Source: CAZFGK01 sp964518635 (GTDB lineage: Bacteria; Zixibacteria; MSB-5A5; GN15; FEB-12). Taken from it: 64,000 nucleotides of DNA. Below are positions 37,440 through 47,528 of the stretch, piece after piece (position 1 is the first letter of the stretch; the number at the start of each line of letters is the position of its first letter). Position numbers and translations under genes: made by a program. Under the pieces are notes generated by a model. The model was not told the origin of the DNA and made no database searches. It saw only the letters and a list, made by a program, of their open reading frames with translations. The DNA is taken from contig CAZFGK010000009.1 in NCBI GenBank assembly GCA_964518635.1, positions 1 through 64,000 on the forward strand, read 5' to 3'.

Positions 37440-37468
37440 GTGGTCTTTCAGGCAAGACAATCGAATCA

Positions 37469-38278
37469 ATGAGTATGGCAAATAGTTCTCAGAGCGAACA
37501 GCAATCGATTATTCTCAAGCACCTGCAATCGCATGTTTCTGTTCGGCAGTTCATGGATTCAGAAGTCACCGTTGAACAGGAGCGCGTGATTGTATCAACC
37601 GCAACTCGGTCGGCAACTTCCTCGAACTTGCACAGCTATAGCATCATCTCTGTGAGAAATTCGCAGACAAAGGAGAGAATTTCCGACCTCAGCGGTAATC
37701 AGGAACATATTCGCACCTGCGGACTCTTTCTGGTCTTCTGCGCTGATCTGTATCGCCTTTCGCGAGAAGCAGTGAATCGAGGGTATCCGTATCAGGGGGA
37801 TACCACCGAGGCATTACTGATTGCAACCGTCGATGCCGCTCTCGCTGCAGACCGTGCTCTGATTGCTGCGCAGGCAATCGGATTAGGTGGAGTGATGGTC
37901 GGTGCCATACGAAACAATCCAGATGAGATCGCCGAATTGCTGAGATTACCGCGACTAGTCTATGCGGTCATGGGAATGTCGATTGGACACCCTGCGAAAA
38001 TCGGTCCGACCAAACCACGAATCCCTTTGAGTGGACTCTTGCATCAGGAGCACTATGAAGTCGCGCCACTTGATGCTGCGATACGGGAATATGATGAGAC
38101 CGTGGCGACTTTTGGCCATCTCGTCGGTCGTCAGGTGCAGCCGGAAAAATATCCGAACTTCAGCGGTGACTATACCTGGTCAGAACATTCGAGTCGTCGA
38201 ATGGCGGATGATCGCCGCGAAGTCATGCGACCGCATATGCGAGAGTTTCTGCAGAAGCGTGGATTCATGCTCAGATAA
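37469..38278 (+). CDS. NfsA-like NADPH-dependent nitroreductase family flavoprotein
   Basis: 269 residues. The nitroreductase fold is recognised from HVSVRQFMDSEVT, TRSATSSNLHSYSI (FMN-binding), a DAALAADRALIAAQAIGLGGVMVG helix core and YAVMGMSIGHP. Length and the C-terminal part are like NfsA/FRP-type oxygen-insensitive nitroreductases that reduce nitro compounds or quinones with FMN and NADPH. It is single, convergent with the minus-strand LOG gene 5 nt away. The natural substrate cannot be inferred. Confidence 0.88.
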   Translation: MSMANSSQSEQQSIILKHLQSHVSVRQFMDSEVTVEQERVIVSTATRSATSSNLHSYSIISVRNSQTKERISDLSGNQEHIRTCGLFLVFCADLYRLSREAVNRGYPYQGDTTEALLIATVDAALAADRALIAAQAIGLGGVMVGAIRNNPDEIAELLRLPRLVYAVMGMSIGHPAKIGPTKPRIPLSGLLHQEHYEVAPLDAAIREYDETVATFGHLVGRQVQPEKYPNFSGDYTWSEHSSRRMADDRREVMRPHMREFLQKRGFMLR

Positions 38279-38283
38279 TCTCG

Positions 38284-39210
38284 CTACACTTTGGTCGTAT
38301 TGGTTCGTTTCCGAGTACGAAGTGAACGCTTCGGAATCAGTTCAGGATTATCCTGATGGAAAGTTCGAATCGTCTCCCAGCAGACTTCCGCTTTATCAGC
38401 GTAGGAGAAGAGCTTGAGATCGTCCGGTGAAATTGTTCCCTCGTCGACCAGATGACGAAAGTTGATTAGTTTCTTCCAGAATGAAGTCCCAAACAGAATA
38501 ATTGGAAGCGGAGGGACCTTGCCGGTCTGTACCAGCGTCAAGGCCTCAAACAATTCATCCATCGTTCCAAATCCACCGGGAAACGCGACTAACGCCTTTG
38601 CACGCAACAGGAAGTGCATCTTACGAATTGCGAAATAATGAAATTGTAGGCAGAGCTCCGGGGAGATATACGGATTTGGTTCCTGCTCCATCGGCAGGGT
38701 GATATTGAGTCCGATCGATTTTGCACCGACATCAAAAGCCCCTCGATTCGCCGCTTCCATGATTCCCGGTCCACCGCCGGTGACAACGACAAATTCATTT
38801 CTATCGAGAAGCTGCGACTCGGCAGAGGCGAGCTGAGCAAAACGACGGGCTTCGTCATAGTAGCCTGATTTCGTGACAATCGATTTTGCAACACGAACGC
38901 GATGTCTCAATTTTGAATCATGCGGTTTTCGGCGAAGTTCTGCCTGGAATTCCCGAAGCCGTTGTTCGGCTTCTGGTTTTTCCAGTATACGAGTACCACC
39001 AAAGACAACAATTGTTGACTCGATCTTCTCTTCCCGGAAGATCACTTCGGGTTTGAGGAGTTCTAACTGCAAGCGAGTTGGTCGCGCATACGGTGATCCC
39101 AGAAACTCGAGATCCTCGTATGCAATTCGATACGCCTTGGAGCGTGTCAGACGAGCCAACATGGCGCGCTTGTCGATGAGTCTTGTAAATGTATTTTTCT
39201 TTGTTCGCAT
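38284..39210 (-). CDS. LOG-family protein (TIGR00730-like Rossmann fold)
   Basis: 308 residues. GGGPGIMEAANRGAFD and PGGFGTMDELFEALTLVQTG are the two signature motifs of the LOG/lysine-decarboxylase-like family, whose studied members cleave nucleoside 5'-monophosphates (cytokinin-type phosphoribohydrolases). The protein has about 100 extra N-terminal residues compared with short LOG proteins, as in the longer bacterial branch. It starts 7 nt after the beta-CASP nuclease gene, in the same operon, with GAGAGA as ribosome-binding site. The substrate is unproven. Confidence 0.88.
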   Translation of the reverse strand: MRTKKNTFTRLIDKRAMLARLTRSKAYRIAYEDLEFLGSPYARPTRLQLELLKPEVIFREEKIESTIVVFGGTRILEKPEAEQRLREFQAELRRKPHDSKLRHRVRVAKSIVTKSGYYDEARRFAQLASAESQLLDRNEFVVVTGGGPGIMEAANRGAFDVGAKSIGLNITLPMEQEPNPYISPELCLQFHYFAIRKMHFLLRAKALVAFPGGFGTMDELFEALTLVQTGKVPPLPIILFGTSFWKKLINFRHLVDEGTISPDDLKLFSYADKAEVCWETIRTFHQDNPELIPKRSLRTRKRTNTTKV

Positions 39211-39217
39211 GATCTCT

Positions 39218-40603
39218 CTAGGTCAGTTCGACGGTTTCATCCATGATCGGTATGTGTGTCAGCCATTGACGTGATTCCTGAAGATGTTCTGAAAATGCAG
39301 TCAGCATGCTCGCTTCCCCGTGGGTGAGAAAAACTCGTTTTGGCTTTTTCATCGGCTCCAGCCATTGGAGGAGTTCGTTGTAATCCCCATGCCCGGAAAA
39401 TCCGGCAATACGCACCACTTTCGCTCTCACCTGCAACGGCTGCTTGTGGATGCGCAGTTCTTTTTCCCCATCCTGCAGCGCTCTTCCCGGTGTTCCCTCG
39501 GCCATGAAGCCAACGAGCGCGATGGTGTTATTCGGATCATCTGCGCGGTTGAGTAAATGGTGAAGTATTCGTCCACCGGTCATCATCCCGCTCGCGGAAA
39601 TGATAACGGCCGGACCGCTCATTTCATTGAGCTTCATCGACTCACGTCTGGTACGGTGAAAATGGACATACCTTCCTTCAATCATGCACTGATCGCCGGA
39701 AAGCTGATCGCTGGGCAGATTGTGATATTCCGGATAGCGGCAATAGATTTCCGTCGCACTCACCGCCATGGGGGAATCGACATGAATTGGAATCGGCGGG
39801 ACTTCCCGCTCCTGAATGAGTCGATTCATGACGTAGACCAGTTGCTGGGTGCGACCAATGGCGAACGCAGGAATGACCAATATCCCTTTCTTGCGTACCA
39901 CCTCGGTAATCACTGCATCGAGTTCTTCGATCGGATCCTCCTCCGGATGCAATCTCCCTCCGTAGGTCGACTCACAGACCAGATAGTCACATTGTGGTGG
40001 TGGGCTCGGTGGGACGGTCAGCGGATTTGAAAACCGACCAATATCTCCGGAAAAGAGAATCGTTCGCTTGAGTGAGGCATCAGAGACCTCCACTTCCAGA
40101 CTCGCTGCTCCGAGAAGATGCCCTGCCAGATGGCAACGAAAACGGAGATTGTCGGTGACCTTTGTCCAACGATCAAAAGGAACTTCCCGAAACAAGCCCT
40201 CCACTTCGGCAACATCTTCTTCGGTGAAAAGTGGCAACGCCGGAGTATGGCGCGTGAGTCCCTTTCGGTTGCGGTAATCAGCATCTTCCTGCTGCAGTGA
40301 GGCGGTATCTCGAAGAGAGAGCTTCGCAATGTCGATGGTCGGAGCAGTGGCATAGATTGGCCCGTCGAAACCGAGTTTGCGAAGCCGAGGCAAATAGCCA
40401 ATGTGATCGATATGGGCGTGAGTGAGAAGAATCGCGTCAATTTCGCGCGAATCAAAAACCGGGTCTTTCCAGTTTCGTTCACGAAGCTCTCGTCCCCCTT
40501 GAAAAAGTCCCCCATCAATGAGCACGCGGGAAGTTCCGGCAGTGATCAGATATTTCGATCCGGTGACAGTTCCGGCGGCACCATGAAATCCGAGAGTAAT
40601 CAT
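39218..40603 (-). CDS. MBL-fold beta-CASP ribonuclease-like protein
   Basis: 461 residues. The metallo-beta-lactamase motif LTHAHIDHIGYLPRL, AGHLLGAASLEVEV and LFSGDIGRF bind two metal ions. The beta-CASP region (CESTYGGRLHPEED, PAFAIGRTQQLVYVMN, SASGMMTGGRILHHL) and the C-terminal RMMBL part (RIAGFSGHGDYNELLQWL, VFLTHGEASML) are complete. This is the RNA-processing CPSF73/YsnF-like branch with the usual length. It is the first gene of a two-gene minus-strand operon with the LOG protein and is divergent from the phosphorylase gene. Confidence 0.92.
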   Translation of the reverse strand: MITLGFHGAAGTVTGSKYLITAGTSRVLIDGGLFQGGRELRERNWKDPVFDSREIDAILLTHAHIDHIGYLPRLRKLGFDGPIYATAPTIDIAKLSLRDTASLQQEDADYRNRKGLTRHTPALPLFTEEDVAEVEGLFREVPFDRWTKVTDNLRFRCHLAGHLLGAASLEVEVSDASLKRTILFSGDIGRFSNPLTVPPSPPPQCDYLVCESTYGGRLHPEEDPIEELDAVITEVVRKKGILVIPAFAIGRTQQLVYVMNRLIQEREVPPIPIHVDSPMAVSATEIYCRYPEYHNLPSDQLSGDQCMIEGRYVHFHRTRRESMKLNEMSGPAVIISASGMMTGGRILHHLLNRADDPNNTIALVGFMAEGTPGRALQDGEKELRIHKQPLQVRAKVVRIAGFSGHGDYNELLQWLEPMKKPKRVFLTHGEASMLTAFSEHLQESRQWLTHIPIMDETVELT

Positions 40604-40782
40604 GCTGCCTCATAGAACAGCAGTTGAACCCAAAAGGCAACCCTAACTCCGTTGCAGATCGAAACAGACTGTTTCATATCCCGGTAATGCAGTAGGGAGA
40701 TTCCATCTCTTCCGATGGACGCTTTCCCAATTCTGAACACTCTGAGCAACAATTCTCTGAGGTTGATAGATTTGCCGATACA

Positions 40783-43392
40783 ATGCATACTATGAGTAAT
40801 GAAACAATCGAACGGACTCGTCCTGTGCGTGTAAAGCATGTCAAACAACTCCTCGTCGTCCCGCAGCTTCCTGAACGGCTTCGCCCGTTGCAGGAGATGA
40901 CCCACAACCTCTGGTATTCATGGAATTCCGATATCATCGGGCTTCTCCTTCGCTTAGATGCCGATCTCTGGAATAAAGTCGGACATAACCCGGTAGAATT
41001 CCTCACACGGCTTCCGCAGCAAAAATTGAAACGAGCGGTCGAGGACGAGGCCTTTCTCGCGACAATGGACAAGGTCTATTCTCGTTTTCAGGACTATCTC
41101 TCTCGCAAAAAATGGTTCCACTTCAAGCATGAGAAATGGGAGAATCATAAGATCGCCTATTTCTCTTTAGAATATGGGCTCGATGCCGGGCTTCCGGTTT
41201 ATTCTGGTGGTCTTGGTATCTTGGCCGGTGATACACTCAAGGCCGCTTCTGATCTTGGGCTTCCGTATGCGGCAATCGGGCTGTTGTATCGGGACGGTTA
41301 TTTCCGTCAGTCGATCTCCGCCGACGGATGGCAGCAAGAGCGATACGAACAGAACAACTGGTATAATATGCCAGTCACACTGGTAAACCAGCCGGATGGA
41401 CAACCACTCAGAATACACCTCCAGCTAGACAGCATCCCGGTTCAGGCGCAAATCTGGAAAGTAGAAGTTGGTCTTGTTCCGCTCTACCTACTCGATACCA
41501 ATGTTCCTGAAAACTCGATGCGCGCCCGTGAGATTACATCTGCCCTGTACGGTGGCGATAAGGACCTCCGAATTCGTCAGGAGCTCGTTCTCGGTATCGG
41601 TGGTATACGTGCCCTTGAGGCACTCGGTTATCGCCCTGATGTTGTGCACATGAACGAAGGGCACAGCTGGTTCCTAGTGTTGGAGAGAATCAGACTCATG
41701 ATGGAACGAGAACATCTGAGCTTTGCTGAAGCCAGTCTCCTCGTTTGGTCGACCACCATTTTCACAACGCACACTCCCGTTCCCGCTGGCAACGAACAAT
41801 TTGACCCGACGCTTCTGGGAAGATATGTCGGGGATTATATCAAGACACTCGGTCTCGACTGGCAGACCTTTGTGAATTTAGGTCGCATTGTTCCCAACAA
41901 CGATCAGGAACAATTCGGCATGACAATCGCCGCATTACGCACCGCCGCATTTTGTAATGGTGTTTCCGAACTCCATGGCAAGGTCTCGCGCGGCATGTGG
42001 CATAACATTTGGCCGGAACTTCCCAAAGAGGAAGTCCCAATCAAATCGATTACCAATGGCGTTCATATTTCGTCCTGGGTTTCCCATGACATGAGTGAGC
42101 TGTTTGAGTCCTATTTTGGACCCAAATTTATCGAACGTCCCGGCGCACCCGAAATCTGGGAGCGGGCCTATAAGATCCCGGATAGTGAACTCTGGCGCGT
42201 GCATGAACGTCGCCGTGAACGACTTGTCTTTGAAGTCCGCCGCATGGTCAAGGCCCAGCTAGAACGCCGTGGTGCTTCATTGCCGGAACTCCAACAGGCC
42301 GAACAATTACTCGACCCAAAAATTCTGACCATTGGTTTTGCTCGGAGATTTTCGACCTACAAACGCGGAAATCTCATTTTCCGTGATATGGATCGGATCG
42401 AAAAAATCCTTCACAGCGCTGACCATCCGGTGCAGTTAATTATTGCCGGCAAGGCGCATCCCTCCGATCAGCCGGGGAAAGAAGTGATTCGTGATATCGT
42501 GAATCATCTTCAAAACCCGCGATTCGCCGGAAAAGTTGTGTTCCTTGAAGACTACGATATCCGCCTCGCCCGTTATCTTGTGCAGGGGTGTGATGTCTGG
42601 CTCAACAATCCTCGTCGCCCTGAAGAGGCATCAGGAACCTCCGGCATGAAAGCAGCCCTTAATGGAGTACTTCACTTCTCCATCCTAGACGGCTGGTGGG
42701 TAGAAGGATACCACGAAAATTGTGGTTTCAAGATTGGCAATGGTGAGGAATTCGCTTCACTTGAGCAGCAGAATGCCCATGATAGTGAAGCACTTTACAC
42801 TGTTCTGGAACGAGAGATCATCCCGCAGTTCTACGACCGGAAAGGGACGAGCATCCCGACCACCTGGATTCGAAAGATGAAGGGCTCGATCCATATGGCG
42901 GGACAGCGGTTTTCAGCACAACGGATGCTGATGGATTACGCCAATCATTTCTATGTGAATGGTCTCGAACTTGGTGATCGTCTCAAACAGCAGAATCACC
43001 AACCAGTTCGGGAGTTGTCGGGATGGCTCGGCTCGATTGAACAGAGCTGGGACGGACTGAAAATTGAATCAATCGATCTTCAGGATCAGGTGACCACCAC
43101 CCATGTCGATCATCCCGTCTCTGTACAGCTACGCCTGCGTCTGGGTGCGCTGAATCCAAGTGATGTGCGAGTCGAAATAGTAAGCGGACGACTGACCTCG
43201 CAGGAGGAGCTTGCGGATTTCTCCGCTGCACAGGCAACTCTGGTCGGACCGGATTCTGAGCCGGGGGTCTTTCTGTATCTTGGCGAGATTCGAAGCCGGG
43301 AAACAGGGCGAATCGGATTGTCTGCGCGTATTTCACCGCAGCATCCGCTACTGGTACATAATCGCAGACCTCGCCTGATTACCTGGTGGTAG
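40783..43392 (+). CDS. glgP: Alpha-glucan phosphorylase
   Basis: 869 residues; ATG 40783 or 40792. It releases glucose 1-phosphate from glycogen or maltodextrin using pyridoxal phosphate. The N-terminal DUF3417-like segment (PLQEMTHNLWYSWN) and YFSLEYGLDAGLPVYSGGLG identify the TIGR02094 alpha-glucan phosphorylase branch rather than the E. coli-type GlgP. IGFARRFSTYKRGNLI and the PLP-lysine motif EASGTSGMKAALNG are intact. The C-terminal ~130 residues form the extra domain common in this branch. Single gene with its own terminator. Confidence 0.94.
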   Translation: MHTMSNETIERTRPVRVKHVKQLLVVPQLPERLRPLQEMTHNLWYSWNSDIIGLLLRLDADLWNKVGHNPVEFLTRLPQQKLKRAVEDEAFLATMDKVYSRFQDYLSRKKWFHFKHEKWENHKIAYFSLEYGLDAGLPVYSGGLGILAGDTLKAASDLGLPYAAIGLLYRDGYFRQSISADGWQQERYEQNNWYNMPVTLVNQPDGQPLRIHLQLDSIPVQAQIWKVEVGLVPLYLLDTNVPENSMRAREITSALYGGDKDLRIRQELVLGIGGIRALEALGYRPDVVHMNEGHSWFLVLERIRLMMEREHLSFAEASLLVWSTTIFTTHTPVPAGNEQFDPTLLGRYVGDYIKTLGLDWQTFVNLGRIVPNNDQEQFGMTIAALRTAAFCNGVSELHGKVSRGMWHNIWPELPKEEVPIKSITNGVHISSWVSHDMSELFESYFGPKFIERPGAPEIWERAYKIPDSELWRVHERRRERLVFEVRRMVKAQLERRGASLPELQQAEQLLDPKILTIGFARRFSTYKRGNLIFRDMDRIEKILHSADHPVQLIIAGKAHPSDQPGKEVIRDIVNHLQNPRFAGKVVFLEDYDIRLARYLVQGCDVWLNNPRRPEEASGTSGMKAALNGVLHFSILDGWWVEGYHENCGFKIGNGEEFASLEQQNAHDSEALYTVLEREIIPQFYDRKGTSIPTTWIRKMKGSIHMAGQRFSAQRMLMDYANHFYVNGLELGDRLKQQNHQPVRELSGWLGSIEQSWDGLKIESIDLQDQVTTTHVDHPVSVQLRLRLGALNPSDVRVEIVSGRLTSQEELADFSAAQATLVGPDSEPGVFLYLGEIRSRETGRIGLSARISPQHPLLVHNRRPRLITWW

Positions 43393-43467
43393 TCGACCAA
43401 CAGCAGACCGACTGCTTGCGATCTCTGTGTCACACACCGGAAGCCGCAAGGTTCTAGCAACAATTTC

Positions 43468-43509
43468 CCCTCTTCGTACGTCTAAACAGCGTGCGAAGAG
43501 GGATTTTTT
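43468..43509 (+). terminator. Rho-independent terminator
   Basis: A 13-bp stem with one G-T pair (43468-43480 with 43490-43502), 9-nt loop, then six T (43504-43509). Confidence 0.88.
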
Positions 43510-43627
43510 GTGTGCGTCATCGGTTCGAAGGTTCTCTTCTTGACTGCGACAGCCACCCAGTTCATCTTCGCTCCCATTCATGAATAATCACCCCCTACCC
43601 TACGCATTACCTGCACCGGAGGCACCA

Positions 43628-45148
43628 ATGCAATCTGATCGTCGACTTCGTCGACCACTACTGGCCCTGACTTTGGCGAGCATTCTCGGAGTGTTCGCCA
43701 TTTCAAATGTGGCCGCTTTCGATTTCACACCGCTCAAGAGTACGGTCAAAGAGACAGTCCTCAAGAACGGACTTCGCGTCATCGTCATGGAAAAACCGGA
43801 TGCACCAGTGGTCTCCATGATGACCTGGGTACGTGCTGGTTCTGTCGATGATCCGAAGGGATATACCGGCATGGCGCATATGTTTGAGCATATGGCCTTC
43901 AAAGGGACCCAGACCCTTGGCACGATAGACTATGCAAAAGAGAAGAAAGCAATTGAAGTGGAAGATTCCCTCTTTCTTCTCCTTCGAGCAGAACGGAACA
44001 AAGGACGCTTTGTCGATTCTGCAAAAGTCACAAATCTTGAAAAGCAGTACAACGACGCCCGCGAGGCATCCTACAAGTTTGTCGTCCCGAACAAATTTAC
44101 TTCGGTGATTGAAGAAGAAGGGGCGAGTGGGCTGAACGCTTCCACCTGGAATGACTTCACAAATTATTACTACTCCCTCCCTGCCAATCGCCTTGAACTA
44201 TGGATGGCGACTGAATCCGAACGATTCCTCCGTCCGGTCTTTCGTGAGATGTACAAAGAGCGAGATGTAGTTGCTGAAGAACGTCGCCTCCGTACCGACT
44301 CCGACCCGTTCGGTCGCCTGTACGAGGAATTCTGCGGTCTGGCATTCAAGTCTCATCCATATGGAATCTCAGGGATTGGTCACATGAGCGACATCATGTA
44401 CTACTCACGTGACGAAGCCGACGCCTTTTTCCTCAAGTATTATGGCCCGACCAACATGCACATAGTAATCGTCGGCGCGGTGAAGGCAGACGATGTCTTC
44501 AAGATGGCGGACAAATATTGGGGACGAATCGCTTATCGTCCGGCACCGGAACGGATCGCAACGGTTGAGCCAGAGCAACTCGGCGAACGCCGCATGATCA
44601 TCGAGGATCCGTCCCAGCCAATCATGCTCATCGGCTATCATACTCCTGAAATGACTCATCCTGATCGCGCACCACTGGATCTCTTAGCTAGCTATCTGGC
44701 CAATGGACGTACCGCTGTCTTGTACGAGAAGCTGGTGAAAGAGAAAAAAATGGCGGTCGCCGTTCAGGGATGGACGGGAGTACCGGGTGAAAAATATCCG
44801 ACCTGTGGTGTTTTGCTCTGTGTTCCTGCTCAGGGGATTTCCAACGATGATTGCGAAAAGGCAATCTATGCCGAAATCGACAATATCATCGCCAATGGCC
44901 CCGATCCGAAAAAGCTCGAAAACTTCAAAGCACAAGCAAACTCCTCATTCATAGGTCAGCTGGATGACAATTCTGATCTTGGCTTTCAGATGGCCTTTTA
45001 TCAGGATATCTGGGGAGACTGGAAGGAGCTCTTCAATACTCTTGATCGTGTGAATAGAGTCACTGCAGATGACATCAAACGAGTGGCTGCGCAGTATTAC
45101 ACTAAAAAGAATCGTGTCGTTGTCGCCAGCGTCACGACTGGAAACTAA
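43628..45148 (+). CDS. M16-family zinc metallopeptidase (active subunit)
   Basis: About 506 residues. ATG 43628 follows GGAGG by about 6 nt and gives a signal peptide ending near NVAA; an in-frame ATG at 43580 is less likely. The inverted zinc motif HMFEH is present (GMAHMFEHMAFKGT), and EERRLRTDSDPFGR supplies the third-ligand region. The C-terminal M16 half (AFFLKYYGPTNMHIVIVG) is complete. Such pitrilysin-like enzymes degrade peptides in the periplasm, often as heterodimers with an inactive partner, and that partner is the next gene. Confidence 0.93.
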   Translation: MQSDRRLRRPLLALTLASILGVFAISNVAAFDFTPLKSTVKETVLKNGLRVIVMEKPDAPVVSMMTWVRAGSVDDPKGYTGMAHMFEHMAFKGTQTLGTIDYAKEKKAIEVEDSLFLLLRAERNKGRFVDSAKVTNLEKQYNDAREASYKFVVPNKFTSVIEEEGASGLNASTWNDFTNYYYSLPANRLELWMATESERFLRPVFREMYKERDVVAEERRLRTDSDPFGRLYEEFCGLAFKSHPYGISGIGHMSDIMYYSRDEADAFFLKYYGPTNMHIVIVGAVKADDVFKMADKYWGRIAYRPAPERIATVEPEQLGERRMIIEDPSQPIMLIGYHTPEMTHPDRAPLDLLASYLANGRTAVLYEKLVKEKKMAVAVQGWTGVPGEKYPTCGVLLCVPAQGISNDDCEKAIYAEIDNIIANGPDPKKLENFKAQANSSFIGQLDDNSDLGFQMAFYQDIWGDWKELFNTLDRVNRVTADDIKRVAAQYYTKKNRVVVASVTTGN

Positions 45149-45160
45149 GTGAGAATGAAC

Positions 45161-47308
45161 ATGAGAAGTTTCGCACACATACAAGCAACTACCAAAATGT
45201 TCTTTGTTGCCTCGCTTGTCGTCGCAACATCGGCAATGGCACAGGACATCAGTAAACTGAAATATCCCCCGCTCCCTGAGCCGGTGATTCCGAAAATCGA
45301 ACGAGTCACTCTCGACAATGGACTTCGTCTCTATATCGTCGAAGATAAGAGTCTCCCAACAGTCAATGCCACCGTACGTATCAATGTCGGCGGCTATCTT
45401 GATCCCGCCGATAAAGTAGGACTCGCCGACATGACCGCCGACGTCATGCGCACTGGCGGCACAAAACGATGGACTGGCGATGAAATCGATCAGGCACTTG
45501 AAGCCGTAGGCGCATCAGTTGAAATTGGTCTTGGACTCACATCAGGAACTGCCTCACTCTATACACTGAGTGATCATGTCGATCTGGGGTTGGATGTTCT
45601 TGCTGATGTTCTTCGCAATCCGGTATTCAATCAGGAGAAAATCGACCTGGCAAAGGTCTCTGCACGCTCCGGAGTGTCTCGTCGAAATGATGACATCTCA
45701 ACGATTGCCAACCGTGAGTTTGCCGAACTGATCTATGGCAAGGGCTCTGTCTATGCCCGCGATGTCGAATACAAGACGATCTCGGCGATTACCCGCGGTG
45801 ATATGGTCAAGTATCACGATACATGGATTCGTCCCGAGAATATTCAAATCGCTGTCTGGGGAGATTTCAATACCGCCGATATGGTCGCCAAGCTCAAAAC
45901 TCGCTTCGCTGACTGGACCAAGGGATCTACTCCTCGACCTGCTCCACCGAAAGTCGACTATCAGTTCAAACCAGGGATTCACTTTGTAAACAAAGAGGAT
46001 GTCAATCAGACTCAGATTCTGATTGGGCATATCGGCGGCTCCAAGATGGATCCGGAAGATCCGCATCGAATCGTGATGAACAATATCATCGGCGTCGGAT
46101 TCGGCAGCCGTATGTTCAATATTGTCAGATCGAAAGAGGGGCTTTCTTACGGTCCCTTCGCCGCTTACACCTCTCAATATGACCGCCCGGGCTTGTTTAT
46201 CACCGGATGTCAGACCAAGAGCGAAACCACTGGCAAAGCGATCAAAGTGATCACCAAGATCATCCAGGAAATGCAGACGGTTCCGCCGACTGCGACGGAG
46301 CTTGAGTATGGCAAGAAGGTCGAAGTGAACAGCTTCGTCTTTAACTTCGATGGTCGTGCTGAAGTGCTCAGCCGTGCGATGCTTTATGATAACTTCGGAC
46401 TTCCGCAGGATTTCCTCCAGCAGGTGCAAAAAACGATTGAAGCGACCACGGCACAGAATGTCGTCGATGCGGCGAAGAAATATGTCCGCCCGGATGCGCT
46501 GGTCACTCTGGTCGTTGGGAAAGTAAAGGACTTTGAAATTCCTCTCGACCAGATGGGGCTCGGCACTCCGCAGGAAGTCGATATCACCATTCCATCGGGT
46601 GAAGAGAAGAAGCCGCTTTCTGTTACTCCGGAGAGTCTTCAGAAGGGGAAATCTCTGCTTGCTAAAGCGGTCACCGCACACGGCGGATTGACGAAAATCA
46701 AGGGGATGAAGGCCCTCTCTCAAAAGATCACCGGCACGATCAAGACACCGCAGATGGAGATTCCGGTCACCATTGAGTCGCTGGAACAGTTCCCCGACAA
46801 AAAACGTGAAATCGTCTCTGTCATGGGACAGAAAATGTACGACGTCCAGAATGGCCCGCTCGGATGGGAGACGGGACAAGACGGCTCCCTTGCACAAAAG
46901 CCTGAGTCAAAACTCGCAGATATCGAAAATGAACGGGCACGTGACGTTATCACCCTCTTCCAAAGCTCGGACAAGCCGGACTATCAAGTAGTCCATGACG
47001 GCACCATTGAGCAAAAGGGGGAAAAGTTCGATGTCCTGGTGTTTCTGAATAAGTCTGGCGACGAGATGTGTCGCCTCTGGCTTGATGAAAAGAACAGTGT
47101 CGTACGGGGCCGCTCCTACTGGGGGGAGACGATGTTCGGCCCCGGACTGGTTGAGCAGGACTGGAACGGTGTGACAGACGTGAAAGGGATCAAACTCCCC
47201 AGCGGCTACACCATGAAAAAGGACGGTCAGGTCTTTGGTCAGATGACCATGTCCGAATATGTCATTAATCCTCCCATTCCGGCTGGATCATTCGACAAAC
47301 CGAACTGA
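45161..47308 (+). CDS. M16-family peptidase-like protein, probably inactive subunit, with C-terminal extension
   Basis: About 715 residues; start ambiguous among GTG 45149, ATG 45155 and ATG 45161, the last giving a neat signal peptide (ending SAMA). The M16 fold is clear (RVTLDNGLRLYIVEDKSLP, GGYLDPADKVGLADMTADVM, YHDTWIRPENIQIAVWGDF, GFGSRMFNIVRSKEGLSYG), but HxxEH is replaced by ADMTA, so zinc cannot bind. The last ~190 residues (after ~520) are a separate beta-rich domain (KGMKALSQKITGTI, MPLEQ-like MTMSEYVINPPIPAG) like those in outer-membrane lipoprotein-sorting-type proteins. It forms an operon and probably a heterodimer with the active subunit. Confidence 0.9.
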   Translation: MRSFAHIQATTKMFFVASLVVATSAMAQDISKLKYPPLPEPVIPKIERVTLDNGLRLYIVEDKSLPTVNATVRINVGGYLDPADKVGLADMTADVMRTGGTKRWTGDEIDQALEAVGASVEIGLGLTSGTASLYTLSDHVDLGLDVLADVLRNPVFNQEKIDLAKVSARSGVSRRNDDISTIANREFAELIYGKGSVYARDVEYKTISAITRGDMVKYHDTWIRPENIQIAVWGDFNTADMVAKLKTRFADWTKGSTPRPAPPKVDYQFKPGIHFVNKEDVNQTQILIGHIGGSKMDPEDPHRIVMNNIIGVGFGSRMFNIVRSKEGLSYGPFAAYTSQYDRPGLFITGCQTKSETTGKAIKVITKIIQEMQTVPPTATELEYGKKVEVNSFVFNFDGRAEVLSRAMLYDNFGLPQDFLQQVQKTIEATTAQNVVDAAKKYVRPDALVTLVVGKVKDFEIPLDQMGLGTPQEVDITIPSGEEKKPLSVTPESLQKGKSLLAKAVTAHGGLTKIKGMKALSQKITGTIKTPQMEIPVTIESLEQFPDKKREIVSVMGQKMYDVQNGPLGWETGQDGSLAQKPESKLADIENERARDVITLFQSSDKPDYQVVHDGTIEQKGEKFDVLVFLNKSGDEMCRLWLDEKNSVVRGRSYWGETMFGPGLVEQDWNGVTDVKGIKLPSGYTMKKDGQVFGQMTMSEYVINPPIPAGSFDKPN

Positions 47309-47327
47309 ACGCAAATCATGACTAAGT

Positions 47328-47358
47328 AAAGAGGCAGCTCACCCTGCCTCTTTTTTTT
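47328..47358 (+). terminator. Rho-independent terminator
   Basis: A 9-bp stem AAGAGGCAG/CTGCCTCTT (47329-47337 with 47344-47352), 6-nt loop, with T run to 47358. It ends the M16 operon. Confidence 0.93.
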
Positions 47359-47446
47359 GGGGCAGAGCCGCACTATGCCCGGATTCTCCTCGGTAGACTA
47401 TCGGAACGCGAAAGCTGCGCTCCGTGTGGCATATCATTGAGATTCC

Positions 47447-47476
47447 TTGACTTGAACGGAAAGTCCACCCTATACT
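47447..47476 (+). promoter_or_regulatory. sigma70-like promoter
   Basis: TTGACT (47447-47452), 18-bp spacer, TATACT (47471-47476), 52 nt before the start of the first large secreted protein. Confidence 0.65.
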
Positions 47477-47528
47477 CAGGGTAAAGAATTGACACCCTGA
47501 AGATCTACTAGCTGAGGATCAAGAAGGT

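Noticed and set aside
45698..46897. 399-residue antisense frame
   Set aside because: It is a shadow of the M16-like gene; the plus-strand protein has clear family motifs and this one has none.
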